In this document: piece after piece, positions 1 through 8,388 of the stretch
Layout: every line of letters begins with the position of its first letter
Numbering within the stretch: the stretch's first letter is position 1
Source: a virus
Length of the DNA stretch: 31,586 bases
Reading direction: 5' to 3' (one strand)
IMG/VR virus record: IMGVR_UViG_3300008266_000572
Span: 1 to 31,586 of that record
The notes under the pieces: model-generated
Told to the model about the DNA's origin: nothing
Seen by the model: only the letters and a program-made list of their open reading frames with translations
Database searches by the model: none
Made by a program: the position numbers and the translations under genes

Positions 1-34
1 CAAAAGTTAGCTAATAAAAATATTATAAAAAAAT

Positions 35-1099
35 ATGTCATTTAAAACATTAGACCCCCAAGATTTCTTAGTTAGTGCTGATAGTATAACAGCTCCATGT
101 TGGACTAATTATGTTACTCCGATAATTGCTTTATATACTTCATCTGTACAAGTTGCTGGAACATCTGGTAATTACTACCTAAATGTGTATAATTCTAACC
201 CATCTACAGATGCTTCATCTGAAATACAATTTAATATTGCTTACGGTAATGGGTATGGATCTGGATCATTGTTATATGATGCGGGTATAAACGGGTTATC
301 TCCTTCTAGAACAGTATATGGTCAATTCCGTAATCTGATCTATGGTGATGAAAATACACAATTCTCATTTTCAACCATTACACCATCACAACAAGATTTT
401 TATGCTGTAACAGTTGATAGAGCAAGATTTAAAGAATCATTATTCCCAGGATCACTAACTCTAACCTTATACTCAGCATCAAGACAAATAGTATTAACAG
501 ATGATAGTTTAACCACTACAACTGTTTCTTACTGTGACGCAGGACGAGTATATAATATCATCTCAGGAAGTGCAGGAGTAGCCACAGCTACTAACGCTCT
601 AGGAGCCATAAACACGGGCATGACAGTATCAGGATCATATGGTTTATTCTTACCAGATATTGGAACTATAATATTAAATGCTGCTGCTTTAGATTTACCA
701 CACGCTAGTGGAGGTATTGCTTTAAACACCCAAAGAGCATCAAATACCAATAACCAAAATCCACTTCGCCTATTTTCAACCGCATCTGGTAGAATAGGGT
801 TAACAACGGGTTCAATTACAAGTAGCTTTGCTTTAAATAGTAATGAAACAATAACATCTGACTTTGTATTCTGTAGAGCAAGAAATGCTGAATTCAACTA
901 CACTGAAAACCCAAGTTTTATATCAGGTAGTACAGGAGCTGTATTATATGATTTATTTATTAATAGCCCAACTACTTATATTACAACAGTAGGGATGTAT
1001 AATGACCAAAATGAATTATTAGCAGTAGCTAAATTATCAAAACCACTTAAGAAAGACTTCACAAAAGAGGCATTAATACGTGTTAAATTAGACTTTTAA
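35..1099 (+). CDS. putative virion structural protein A (354 aa)
   Basis: No enzymatic motif is visible. The protein is rich in Ser, Thr, Asn, Tyr and Gly with alternating hydrophobic residues, as in beta-rich phage structural proteins. The last 70 or so residues contain a motif reading NPSFISGSTG, then YITTVG, YNDQNELLAVAKL and a final VKLDF. The next gene has a closely related C-terminal segment, so the two are paralogous at least there. From memory, segments of this type occur in virion proteins of marine T4-like phages, so I infer a tail, baseplate or fibre-associated component. The ATG at 35 follows an A/T-only leader with no Shine-Dalgarno sequence. The 34 bases to its left are probably the tail of an upstream gene. 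Confidence 0.6.
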   Translation: MSFKTLDPQDFLVSADSITAPCWTNYVTPIIALYTSSVQVAGTSGNYYLNVYNSNPSTDASSEIQFNIAYGNGYGSGSLLYDAGINGLSPSRTVYGQFRNLIYGDENTQFSFSTITPSQQDFYAVTVDRARFKESLFPGSLTLTLYSASRQIVLTDDSLTTTTVSYCDAGRVYNIISGSAGVATATNALGAINTGMTVSGSYGLFLPDIGTIILNAAALDLPHASGGIALNTQRASNTNNQNPLRLFSTASGRIGLTTGSITSSFALNSNETITSDFVFCRARNAEFNYTENPSFISGSTGAVLYDLFINSPTTYITTVGMYNDQNELLAVAKLSKPLKKDFTKEALIRVKLDF

Positions 1100-1102
1100 T
1101 GA

Positions 1103-2032
1103 ATGGGTGCTTACAAACAATTTCTAAGCACGGATGTCATTGTATCTCCGTTAGTTGTTAACAAAAGTTTTTCTTTTGAGGGAAGTGCATCTTTTACTAC
1201 TAATGGAATAGGAATATATTTGGGGACGAATTATACGTCCTCAAATTTATCTTCTTCATCATTAGAATATGATCAAAGATTAAAATATAACTCTATAAAA
1301 CAGTTATATTATACTAATTATATTCCTAACCCCATAAGCGGTTCCCCATATATTACTAATTACTTAGGACAAGTAGTTGAAGATGATTCATTAACAAATG
1401 TTTATAGTAGATTTTACAATTATGAATCTACAACATTATTCCAAACTAACTCTTATCTTTACTCATCTAACTATGGGTATGAAAGATTTTTCCCAACTGG
1501 ATCAAATACACAAATAGGTATAATATCTGTACCTAAAAATTTATTTGGTGATTATATAAATCCAAATACTTTTAGATATAAATTTTTATATAATGGTTTA
1601 AGTGAACTTGAATTATTTGACAATGGAGAAGGCATAATAGTAGACAGTGGTAAAAGCGCATATGGTATTATTAATTATCAACATGGTACAATTGTTATAA
1701 CAGATACATATACCATAGACCCAAGTTATTTTACTTCATCTGCTTCATCTCCTACTTGCAGCTTTCAAAGCTCAAGAACAATCTATGAAACACAATATAA
1801 GTGCACTATACGACCTGAGGAATTTAACTTTAGCCTAAACCCATCATTAATATCAGGTTCAACAGAAGGTACAGTATATGGTTTTGTAACTGGTTCATAT
1901 TTTAGTCCTTATGTTACAACAGTAGGATTTTATAATGAAGCACAAGAATTACTAATGGTAGCTAAATTAGGTCAACCACTTCCAACAAGTCGAACAACCG
2001 ATACAACTATATTAGTTAATATAGATAAATAA
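1103..2032 (+). CDS. putative virion structural protein B, C-terminal paralogue of A (309 aa)
   Basis: It begins 3 nt after the previous stop, so it is almost certainly co-transcribed. Composition is Ser/Tyr/Asn/Thr-rich and beta-like. Its last 70 residues carry NPSLISGSTEG, YVTTVGFYNE, QELLMVAKLGQPLP and a terminal hydrophobic strand ending VNIDK. These match the C-terminus of the preceding protein in order and spacing, while the N-terminal parts differ. I read this as two structural subunits sharing a docking or assembly domain. There are no transmembrane segments and no catalytic motif. The exact virion role is unknown; a tail or baseplate accessory protein is the likeliest guess from T4-like neighbourhoods. 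Confidence 0.58.
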   Translation: MGAYKQFLSTDVIVSPLVVNKSFSFEGSASFTTNGIGIYLGTNYTSSNLSSSSLEYDQRLKYNSIKQLYYTNYIPNPISGSPYITNYLGQVVEDDSLTNVYSRFYNYESTTLFQTNSYLYSSNYGYERFFPTGSNTQIGIISVPKNLFGDYINPNTFRYKFLYNGLSELELFDNGEGIIVDSGKSAYGIINYQHGTIVITDTYTIDPSYFTSSASSPTCSFQSSRTIYETQYKCTIRPEEFNFSLNPSLISGSTEGTVYGFVTGSYFSPYVTTVGFYNEAQELLMVAKLGQPLPTSRTTDTTILVNIDK

Positions 2033-2036
2033 GATT

Positions 2037-2504
2037 ATGGTAAATTGGTTATATAAAGGTAATAAAATTGAAAATGTAGAAGATTTTGGTGAACAAACTC
2101 CATTTGGGTTTGTTTATCTTATTTCTAACACTATTGATGGTAGAATATACATTGGTAAAAAATTTCTACAACATAAGAAGACTAAAAAATTAGGTAAAAA
2201 AGCCATAGCGGAACAAACTGGCCCTGGTCGTAAGAAAACTAAAGAAGTATCATATGCTGAGTCAGATTGGAAAACGTATTGGGGTAGTTGTAAACCATTA
2301 TTAGAAGACGTAACGCGCTTAGGTGAAGATAAATTCTATAGAGAAATACTAGACCTAGCATGGTCACCAAAACACCTATCCTACCTCGAAGCCAAATACC
2401 AGTTCGTAACATGTTGTTTAGAAACAAATAGTTATAACGATAATATACAAGGACGATATTTTAAGAAAGATTTGGCAGCCCCAAGCTCTATTATTATATT
2501 GTAA
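2037..2504 (+). CDS. GIY-YIG family nuclease
   Basis: Residues 24-42 contain the two hallmark strands, FVY (25-27, the GIY element) and YIG (38-40), separated by the usual short loop. A basic stretch at 45-70 is followed by a conserved-looking core: SDWKTYWGS near 76-84, R102, and E118 in YLEAKYQ, a plausible metal-binding glutamate. The protein (155 aa) has only the nuclease core and no obvious extra DNA-binding domain. GIY-YIG proteins in T4-like phages include Seg homing endonucleases and freestanding single-strand-cutting enzymes. It sits 3 nt before the primase gene, so it may be a homing element or part of the replication block. Family assignment is firm; biological role is inferred. 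Confidence 0.82.
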   Translation: MVNWLYKGNKIENVEDFGEQTPFGFVYLISNTIDGRIYIGKKFLQHKKTKKLGKKAIAEQTGPGRKKTKEVSYAESDWKTYWGSCKPLLEDVTRLGEDKFYREILDLAWSPKHLSYLEAKYQFVTCCLETNSYNDNIQGRYFKKDLAAPSSIIIL

Positions 2505-2506
2505 GT

Positions 2507-3439
2507 ATGATAAATCAAGCTCTAGTTGCTACACTAAATTCGGTTTTAGGTACTGGTAAATCCACTGCTCGTGGTAATTTTGCTTATCATTGTCCTTTTT
2601 GTAATCATCACAAACCTAAATTAGAGGTTAACTTAACCGAAAATCCTAAAGGTGAACATCCTTGGAATTGTTGGGTATGCAATAAAAAAGGTAAAAAGTT
2701 ATCTAACCTACTTAAGGCTATAGATGCACCTGCTGATAAAATTAAAGAAGCCAAATCACTAGAGAAATTTACATCCGGTAACTTTGAAATAACAGTAACC
2801 GAGAAAAAAGTAGAATTACCTAAAGAATTCAAACCGCTATCAAACCAATACAATAGCATCGAATATAAGCACGCAATCAGCTATTTAAAACGCAGACAAA
2901 TCACGCCTGACGACATTATTAAATACAATATAGGTTATTGTGAATCTGGCAAGTATAATAACTGCATTGTAATACCATCATATGATAAAGATGGGATCCT
3001 AAATTATTTTACCGCTCGTAGCTTTGATAAAAATTCATCCTTAAAATACAAAAACCCAGATGTATCTCGTGATATAATACCGTTTGAGTTGTTTATTAAC
3101 TGGAATATACCAATTATATTATGTGAGGGACCATTTGATGCACTTGCTATTAAACGCAATGTTATTCCACTATTAGGTAAAAATATCCAACAAAGTTTAA
3201 GAAAAAAATTAGTTACTTCTAAAGTACAAAAAATATATATAGCATTAGATAAAGATGCTATTAAACAAGCCCTATCATTCTGTGAAGAGCTAATCAATGA
3301 AGGTAAAGAGGTATATTTGGTAGATATGCAAGATAAAGATCCTGGTGAAATGGGATTTGAAAGTTTTACAAATCTAATCCAACATACTATTCCATTAACA
3401 TTCTCAAGTTTATTTGAGAAAAAATTGCAATTAATATGA
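2507..3439 (+). CDS. 61: DNA primase, T4 gp61-like (zinc finger plus TOPRIM)
   Basis: This is a 310-residue DnaG-type primase. The N-terminal zinc-binding module has C29-x2-C32 and C55-x2-C58 with neighbouring histidines. A middle region (about 110-190) corresponds to the RNA-polymerase N-terminal part. The TOPRIM core follows, with the acidic LCEGPFDAL (E207) and ALDKDA (D248, D250) metal sites. T4 gp61 primes lagging-strand synthesis with the gp41 helicase; here the gene sits between two nuclease genes in a virion-gene context. The next gene starts within its stop codon (ATGA overlap at 3436), implying translational coupling. Length is close to that of phage gp61 proteins. Confidence 0.86.
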   Translation: MINQALVATLNSVLGTGKSTARGNFAYHCPFCNHHKPKLEVNLTENPKGEHPWNCWVCNKKGKKLSNLLKAIDAPADKIKEAKSLEKFTSGNFEITVTEKKVELPKEFKPLSNQYNSIEYKHAISYLKRRQITPDDIIKYNIGYCESGKYNNCIVIPSYDKDGILNYFTARSFDKNSSLKYKNPDVSRDIIPFELFINWNIPIILCEGPFDALAIKRNVIPLLGKNIQQSLRKKLVTSKVQKIYIALDKDAIKQALSFCEELINEGKEVYLVDMQDKDPGEMGFESFTNLIQHTIPLTFSSLFEKKLQLI

Positions 3440-4248
3440 TTGAAAAGAACGTAAGTATCCATAAAAAGAGTGTTACTCGTATACTCCATATGGACCCAAC
3501 TTCAAAACGAGTAAATATTAACGATAACCGATTTTATAGTAGAAATGATGATTATTACCCATCTGTAACAAGTATATTACAATTTTTACCTAAAGGTAAA
3601 TTTTTTGAAACATGGTTAAAAGATGTAGGTCATAATGCTGATATTATAGTTAAAAAAGCAGCTGACGAAGGTACTCAAGTACACGATGCTATCGAACGTT
3701 ATTTACTAGGTGAAAAGATTGAATGGTTAAATAAAGACGGATATTCTAACTATTCATTAGATGTATGGAGAATGATTTTAAAATTCCATGAATTTTGGAC
3801 TAACTTCAAACCAGTACTAATTGAAAGCGAAATGCACCTATTTTCAGATAAACATAAATTTGCGGGCACCTGTGATTTAGTAGTTGAAATAGATGGTGTA
3901 AGATGGTTATTAGATCTTAAAACCTCAAACTCATTACACACAGCTATGGATTTGCAATTAGCAGCATATGCTGAGGCATGGAATGAAACATTTGAGGAAA
4001 AGATAGAACGAGTAGGGATTGTTTGGTTAAAATCATCTAAACGCGGTGAGGATAAAAAAGGTAAAACAATGCAGGGTAAAGGATGGGAAGTATATGAACC
4101 AACACGCTCAATTGAAGATAATTTTAAATTATTTGAACATGTACATGAATTGTTTAAACTAGAAAACCCTGATCCAAAACCAAACAGTGATCAATACCCT
4201 ATCGAAATTCAATTAGATCCTAATATTTATGACAAAATTGAAGAATGA
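3436..4248 (+). CDS. PD-(D/E)XK nuclease (Cas4/RecB-like exonuclease fold)
   Basis: The 270-residue protein carries the ordered motifs of the PD-(D/E)XK superfamily: PSVTSIL near the N-terminus, GTQVHDAIE (H83), the GTCDLV motif (D147), DLKTS (D160-x-K162) and QLAAYAEAW (Q174). No Cys cluster for an iron-sulphur centre is present, so it is not a typical Cas4. Such phage enzymes usually act as DNA exonucleases or in recombination and end processing. It overlaps the primase stop by 4 nt and its own stop overlaps the next start by 4 nt, so the primase, nuclease and metalloprotease-like genes form one coupled unit. Confidence 0.82.
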   Translation: MIEKNVSIHKKSVTRILHMDPTSKRVNINDNRFYSRNDDYYPSVTSILQFLPKGKFFETWLKDVGHNADIIVKKAADEGTQVHDAIERYLLGEKIEWLNKDGYSNYSLDVWRMILKFHEFWTNFKPVLIESEMHLFSDKHKFAGTCDLVVEIDGVRWLLDLKTSNSLHTAMDLQLAAYAEAWNETFEEKIERVGIVWLKSSKRGEDKKGKTMQGKGWEVYEPTRSIEDNFKLFEHVHELFKLENPDPKPNSDQYPIEIQLDPNIYDKIEE

Positions 4249-5441
4249 TACCATCAGTAAGGGATCTTATAACACCATTTTTAACTAAAGAAGAATTAAC
4301 TAGAGTTGAACATTTAGTTGAAGGCACTCCTAAAATAACAGAAGTATTTGAAAAATTAACAGATGCTTACCCCTTCAAAGCAAAATCAGCATCTTTATAT
4401 TCTTTTAAATCAGTTGGAGAACCATATATTGTAGATATATACCAATATGATAATAGGATAGGAGTAGACTTTGGAGTAGGCACCAAATATGATAACATGA
4501 CCTACCCAGAAACAAATGCTGGGGATTTATATCGAATAATAGCTACTGTTATTGCTATTACTAAAGATTATATTAGTAAACATTCTGATGTTGATATAGT
4601 TAGTTGGTCGTCTATAGAAAAACAAGGCCAACCTAAAACAGGAGAAACCCAAAGAGATAGAGTATATAAAACTGTTGTTAAAAAACAATTTGGTATAGGT
4701 GATAAAGATATTGTAGACAGAGGAGATGGTACGTATTGGGCTTATATAAAAGGACGTAACGATATATCTGAAGAGATTCAAGGTGATAGCATAGTTTGCG
4801 ATAGCTGTGGATGGACATGGAAAATTAAAGATGGAGGTGATGATTTATTTATATGTCATAAATGTGGACATGATAATACTCCTAAAGAAGAAACAAACAA
4901 TTTTTTTGAACCATTACAGAACCAACATATAGACTTAAATATATCTTCTGAACCAACCCGAGTTGAGTATTACAAAGACTATTATAAAAATTTATCTCCA
5001 TCTGATTTTAAAATTGATAAAGATAAAGATAAAATAGTAATATCTAATATTAATAAAAATGGATTAGAGCATAACCTAGAATTTAAGGAATTATTAGTGT
5101 CATTAACAATGTATATGATGGATCATATTGATATTGAACCATTACCTGATCTAATATTCATTGAGGACGACGTTAAAAATGCTAAGGATTTACTAGGCAA
5201 AACAGCATATTATGATCCGAATAATAAATCAATTACTTTATATACTTTAAACAGACACCCAAAAGACATATTACGTTCATATGCTCATGAGATGATTCAT
5301 CATAAACAAAATCTTGAAGGTAGATTAACAAACATTCAAGGACATAATATAAATGAAGATGATTATTTAAAAGAAATAGAATTAGAAGCATATAAGCATG
5401 GAAATGGTGAAATGTTTAGGGGATGGGAAAATACACAATAA
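4245..5441 (+). CDS. zinc-ribbon and HExxH metallopeptidase-like protein
   Basis: Three parts are visible in 398 residues. Residues 1-180 form an N-terminal domain I do not recognise. A zinc ribbon lies at about 185-207 (C185-x2-C188 and C204-x2-C207). The C-terminal region (about 300-398) resembles a zincin: H348-E349-x2-H352 in AHEMIHHKQ, followed 25-30 residues later by an acidic helix around E377-E381 that could supply the third ligand. I infer a zinc-dependent protease or a derivative of one. The target cannot be read from sequence; a virion, host-defence or DNA-bound target is possible. It begins inside the stop codon of the nuclease gene. Confidence 0.68.
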   Translation: MIPSVRDLITPFLTKEELTRVEHLVEGTPKITEVFEKLTDAYPFKAKSASLYSFKSVGEPYIVDIYQYDNRIGVDFGVGTKYDNMTYPETNAGDLYRIIATVIAITKDYISKHSDVDIVSWSSIEKQGQPKTGETQRDRVYKTVVKKQFGIGDKDIVDRGDGTYWAYIKGRNDISEEIQGDSIVCDSCGWTWKIKDGGDDLFICHKCGHDNTPKEETNNFFEPLQNQHIDLNISSEPTRVEYYKDYYKNLSPSDFKIDKDKDKIVISNINKNGLEHNLEFKELLVSLTMYMMDHIDIEPLPDLIFIEDDVKNAKDLLGKTAYYDPNNKSITLYTLNRHPKDILRSYAHEMIHHKQNLEGRLTNIQGHNINEDDYLKEIELEAYKHGNGEMFRGWENTQ

Positions 5442-5450
5442 AATTAAGTT

Positions 5451-6020
5451 ATGGCAGAAAATGTTTTAAAAAAAGAATTTAAAGAAAAAGATGTACAACG
5501 TCTTCGCAACTTAGTCCAAGGTAAATATGGTGAGAAAGCTACTGTAGGTACTGGTTATACTAAACAACATGAACATCATGAAGAAGGTGACGTATGGGAA
5601 GAAGATGATCGCACCTGGACTATTAGAAATGGTGTTAAACAAAACATCACTAAGTTAGACGCTGCTAAAAAAGAAATCAACTTACCATTATTCTGCCCAT
5701 GTTGCTCTAATGTAATGAAGCCACACCTAGATAAGCGCTTTTACCTACAATACAAAAGATGCTTTAATTGCCAAGTAGACTTTGAAACAGAACTACGAAT
5801 CAAAGGATTATGGCCTGAGTATGAAAAACACATCATCAACTCAGACATTGATAGCATGATAAATGAATTTAATATTTGGATAGATGAAGAAATCAACACT
5901 AAAAATGAATCATATATGACCGAAGCTGGTGATATGGAACGTTGGGTTGGTAATGCTAAACAAAAACTTCTTGAAAGTAAAGAAGAAACCATTAAGTATC
6001 TTGAGAGCTTGAAGAAATAG
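5451..6020 (+). CDS. zinc-ribbon protein, T4-like phage conserved unknown (189 aa)
   Basis: The centre holds a four-cysteine ribbon: C82-P-C84-C85 and C104-x2-C107, separated by a basic/aromatic stretch. Upstream is a charged region with HEHHEEGDVWEEDDRTW, and downstream a helical, Glu/Lys-rich tail. The spacing suggests one structural zinc. Proteins of this shape are common in marine T4-like phages without an assigned role. The gene follows 9 nt after the previous stop and is the last of its block: a TATTTATA-bearing gap follows. Confidence 0.55.
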   Translation: MAENVLKKEFKEKDVQRLRNLVQGKYGEKATVGTGYTKQHEHHEEGDVWEEDDRTWTIRNGVKQNITKLDAAKKEINLPLFCPCCSNVMKPHLDKRFYLQYKRCFNCQVDFETELRIKGLWPEYEKHIINSDIDSMINEFNIWIDEEINTKNESYMTEAGDMERWVGNAKQKLLESKEETIKYLESLKK

Positions 6021-6024
6021 CCAA

Positions 6025-6032
6025 TATTTATA
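6025..6032 (+). promoter_or_regulatory. TATTTATA intergenic element
   Basis: An exact TATTTATA lies right after the stop of the zinc-ribbon gene and 14 nt before the next ATG. It is one of a set of identical octamers in short gaps of this window. Promoter -10 function is inferred, not shown. Confidence 0.4.
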
Positions 6033-6046
6033 TATAAAAATTAGAC

Positions 6047-6409
6047 ATGGATTTTGCTAAATTAATATCATATTTATTCCATTCAAGAACCCAAACTCAT
6101 ATATTCCATCTACAGACACAGTCATTTGCTGAACATATGGCTTTAAATGTATACTACGATGGTATAGTACCATTAATTGATGCTTTAGTTGAATCATATC
6201 AAGGTAAATATGGTATTGTAAAAGGATATTCTAATTTTAATTTAATGGAATATAACAATGGGCAACAAGTAATTGCATACCTAGAAGCATTAAGTAAAAC
6301 AGTTTGCGATGTGTATAACAGCATTACTGATACTAATATTCAAAATTTATTAGATGGCATTACAGATTTAATCCGTTCTACTATCTATAAACTTCAAAAC
6401 TTACACTAA
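6047..6409 (+). CDS. Dps/ferritin-like helical small phage protein (120 aa)
   Basis: The all-helical sequence has a pattern H-x3-H-L-x3-S-F-A-x-H-x-A-L near residues 19-33, followed by YYDGIVPLIDALVESYQG and KYG. That arrangement of His, Asp and Glu on helices resembles the Dps/ferritin-like bundle, and I recall similar proteins in T4-like phages filed under a domain of unknown function (possibly DUF5856). Whether metal is bound is unclear. It follows a TATTTATA element, and its stop shares one base with the next start (TAATG), so the pair is coupled. Confidence 0.55.
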   Translation: MDFAKLISYLFHSRTQTHIFHLQTQSFAEHMALNVYYDGIVPLIDALVESYQGKYGIVKGYSNFNLMEYNNGQQVIAYLEALSKTVCDVYNSITDTNIQNLLDGITDLIRSTIYKLQNLH

Positions 6410-6993
6410 TGGATTATCTTGAAATAATTAATGACCTTTTAGAGCGTTACCCTAAGTATAAAAATGATGTTGAAATTAAAATCAAAGGTGGTGAAACCCC
6501 AGACGAATTAAGACGCAAATATCTTCGTTTACAAGATGCTATTCGCACTAATGCAAAACCATGGATTGACCCAAAGGATAGAGTATACGAAAATGATGAT
6601 ATTTATAATAAAAATACAATGAATACTAGAGCAAAAGAATTAATAAATAGATTAGTTCAAGAAGAAATATCTTTACTTGAAAAAAAGAAAAAAGATGAAT
6701 TACCACCTGTTGAAGACATCGAAATAGATGAACCAATAGATGATGAAGCATCTTTAGATATAGACATAGCACCTGCTGAAGAAGCACCTATTGCAGACAT
6801 GGGGGGTGATATGAATATGGATATGAGTGGTGGAGATGCTAGTGAAAAAGCAATCGGACAAGGTTTACAAATGGCCTTAGACGCTGCAAAACAATTACCT
6901 GATGGTGAGACTAAAGATAAGCTAATCAGACAAATCGGAAATACAGCTTTGTTCTTCTTGAAGACACAAATACCTACAAGTGGACAAGCATAA
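6409..6993 (+). CDS. conserved unknown with acidic linker (194 aa)
   Basis: The N-terminal 75 residues are helical and basic/acidic, with KAKPWIDPKDRVYEND-like aromatic segments. A helix at about 70-85 (RAKELINRLVQEEISLLEK) has the same look as the N-terminal tags found elsewhere in the window. Residues 95-140 are a low-complexity Asp/Glu/Pro/Met linker. The C-terminus is a compact helical domain ending near LFFLKTQIPTSGQA. No enzymatic motif is seen. Acidic, protease-site-rich proteins of this kind occur among phage prohead-core components, but that role is only a guess here. One-base overlap with the upstream gene indicates coupling. Confidence 0.5.
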   Translation: MDYLEIINDLLERYPKYKNDVEIKIKGGETPDELRRKYLRLQDAIRTNAKPWIDPKDRVYENDDIYNKNTMNTRAKELINRLVQEEISLLEKKKKDELPPVEDIEIDEPIDDEASLDIDIAPAEEAPIADMGGDMNMDMSGGDASEKAIGQGLQMALDAAKQLPDGETKDKLIRQIGNTALFFLKTQIPTSGQA

Positions 6994-7019
6994 TATAAAC
7001 AAATAAATAAATAAAATCT

Positions 7020-7193
7020 ATGAACAGTCAAGAGTTATTAGAAAAGTTACATGGTTTACTAGAAGAACTAACAGCAGAACACGCTAAAGGATCTAAAGCA
7101 GCACAAGGACGTGCCCGCAAGGTTGCAGGCGAGGTTAAAAAAGCAGCTAACGAGTATCGTAAAGCTTCAGTTGCTGAAGGAAAAGCAAAGTAA
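7020..7193 (+). CDS. histone H1-like (Hc1-type) small DNA-binding protein
   Basis: This 57-residue ORF has Lys/Arg/Ala-rich helices. A short N-terminal helix (SQELLEKLHGLLEEL) is followed by KGSKAAQGRARK, then GEVKKAANEYRKASVAEGKAK. The pattern K-G-x-K-A-A-x-x-R-x-R and the later Y-R-K-x-S match the conserved core of bacterial histone-H1-like proteins (chlamydial Hc1 and the short Bacteroidota H1 proteins). Those bind DNA non-specifically and condense it. The gene stands alone between an A/T-rich leader and a terminator hairpin, so it is probably expressed as its own transcript. Likely roles are packing of phage DNA or remodelling of the host nucleoid. The ATG at 7020 has no Shine-Dalgarno sequence. 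Confidence 0.72.
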   Translation: MNSQELLEKLHGLLEELTAEHAKGSKAAQGRARKVAGEVKKAANEYRKASVAEGKAK

Positions 7194-7210
7194 AACATTA
7201 AAACGGTTAT

Positions 7211-7230
7211 AGGGGAGCTTGGCTCCCCCT
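7211..7230 (+). terminator. intrinsic terminator-like hairpin after the H1-like gene
   Basis: GGGGAGC (7212-7218) pairs with GCTCCCC (7222-7228) around a TTG loop, with one extra C at the foot of the stem. The following sequence (AACTATTTTAAATT) is A/T-rich but not a clean T-tract, so termination may be partial. Confidence 0.65.
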
Positions 7231-7253
7231 AACTATTTTAAATTAAAACACAC

Positions 7254-7808
7254 ATGGTATCAAACGCAATATTAGATAGAGCAGAAGGTATTTACCAAGC
7301 AATGAAAGGTAATAAGAAAAACTTTATCAAAAAATATAAAAGAGAAGCAGAAAATGTAATGCGTGGTCGTGCAATGAATATAGCTAAATCCCAAGTACAA
7401 ACTATGAACGAAGAAAGATTAAAAGAGTTAATTAAAAAAAGCTTATCAACACCTCCAACTAAAGAATCATTTTCTAAAGAATATGATAATGATCCTGCTT
7501 TAAAAGGTAGACAAAAGAAATTACCTGATGAACTTCAAAAATCAATCATTGACAAAAAGTCAATGAAAGAAATGGTTGACTATGAAGGTGAAATGGCTAA
7601 ATCTGAGCTACGCAATGTAATTCAAAACGCCCAAGAAGTATTTAATATGTTAGATGAAGACACCCAACTAGAAGCATGGGTGCAAAGTAAATTAACTAAA
7701 GCTAACGAATACTTAGACTCAGTAACACAGTACCTAAAATACCAGTCACTATCTAATCCTATATCTATGGATGAAGAAAAAAGAGAAGTGTACTACTTAA
7801 ACAAATAA
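7254..7808 (+). CDS. conserved helical phage protein (184 aa)
   Basis: The protein is almost entirely helical and highly charged. The C-terminal third contains a pattern EMAKSELRN, then QLEAWVQSKLTKANEYLDSV and a terminal YLNK. I recall this module in many T4-like marine phages, usually as a small protein of unknown role. An internal stretch NEERLKELIKKSL resembles the N-terminal tags seen on other proteins here. No catalytic motif, signal peptide or membrane segment is visible. Its start follows the H1 terminator by about 25 nt, so this begins a new unit continuing through 9096. Confidence 0.55.
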   Translation: MVSNAILDRAEGIYQAMKGNKKNFIKKYKREAENVMRGRAMNIAKSQVQTMNEERLKELIKKSLSTPPTKESFSKEYDNDPALKGRQKKLPDELQKSIIDKKSMKEMVDYEGEMAKSELRNVIQNAQEVFNMLDEDTQLEAWVQSKLTKANEYLDSVTQYLKYQSLSNPISMDEEKREVYYLNK

Positions 7809-7809
7809 G

Positions 7810-8388
7810 ATGGCTAGTAGAAAAGAATTAGTAGATAAAATACAAGCTATAGCTAAACGTGTTTACGCAGCTAAAACTGGGGGTGAAACTTCAATAGAAG
7901 CTCAAGAAGACACACTTGGTGTAACACCTGAGGACGTTAATTTTGATAACGAATTATTCCCTGTTTTAACCCAATTCCCATCATTAAAAGGTGTTGTAGC
8001 TGACTTACTCACAGACCAATATGAAGATTTTATATCTGATATATGGTGGGTAGCTCCTCGTCCTACTACATTTAAGATTATATTAGCTAATGATCAATTC
8101 TTTTACTTAATATACACTGAACGTTCTTGGATTGCTAAAATAGAAGGTAAAAAATATTACTTAAGTAATTTAAATGAAGAAGAACGCGCTGCCGCATCTA
8201 TTGCTCGCATATTAGTATATGGTGGTGGAGCAGAACCTGAAAAAGAAGAAGCTGGTGAAACACCAATGGGTGAAATACCTACAGGAGGAGAAATGCCTGC
8301 TGATGAAACAGTACCTGAGCCCGGGGCAGAAACACCATTCCCTGAAACACCAGCAGCCGAAGAACCAGAAGAAACACTCCCAGCATAA
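7810..8388 (+). CDS. unknown protein with acidic Pro-rich tail (192 aa)
   Basis: Residues 1-135 look folded. They include a helical N-terminus and a strand-rich segment RPTTFKIILANDQFFYLIY followed by SWIAKIEGKKYYLSNL. Residues 140-192 are low-complexity, built from Pro, Glu, Gly, Ala and Thr. No family is recognised. The gene starts 1 nt after the upstream stop, and its stop shares a base with the next ATG (TAATG at 8386-8390). Its position just before two membrane genes may be coincidental. Confidence 0.5.
   Translation: MASRKELVDKIQAIAKRVYAAKTGGETSIEAQEDTLGVTPEDVNFDNELFPVLTQFPSLKGVVADLLTDQYEDFISDIWWVAPRPTTFKIILANDQFFYLIYTERSWIAKIEGKKYYLSNLNEEERAAASIARILVYGGGAEPEKEEAGETPMGEIPTGGEMPADETVPEPGAETPFPETPAAEEPEETLPA

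Noticed and set aside
1-34. Possible 3' end of a preceding gene
   Set aside because: A stop codon occurs in more than one frame and too little sequence is present to identify a product.
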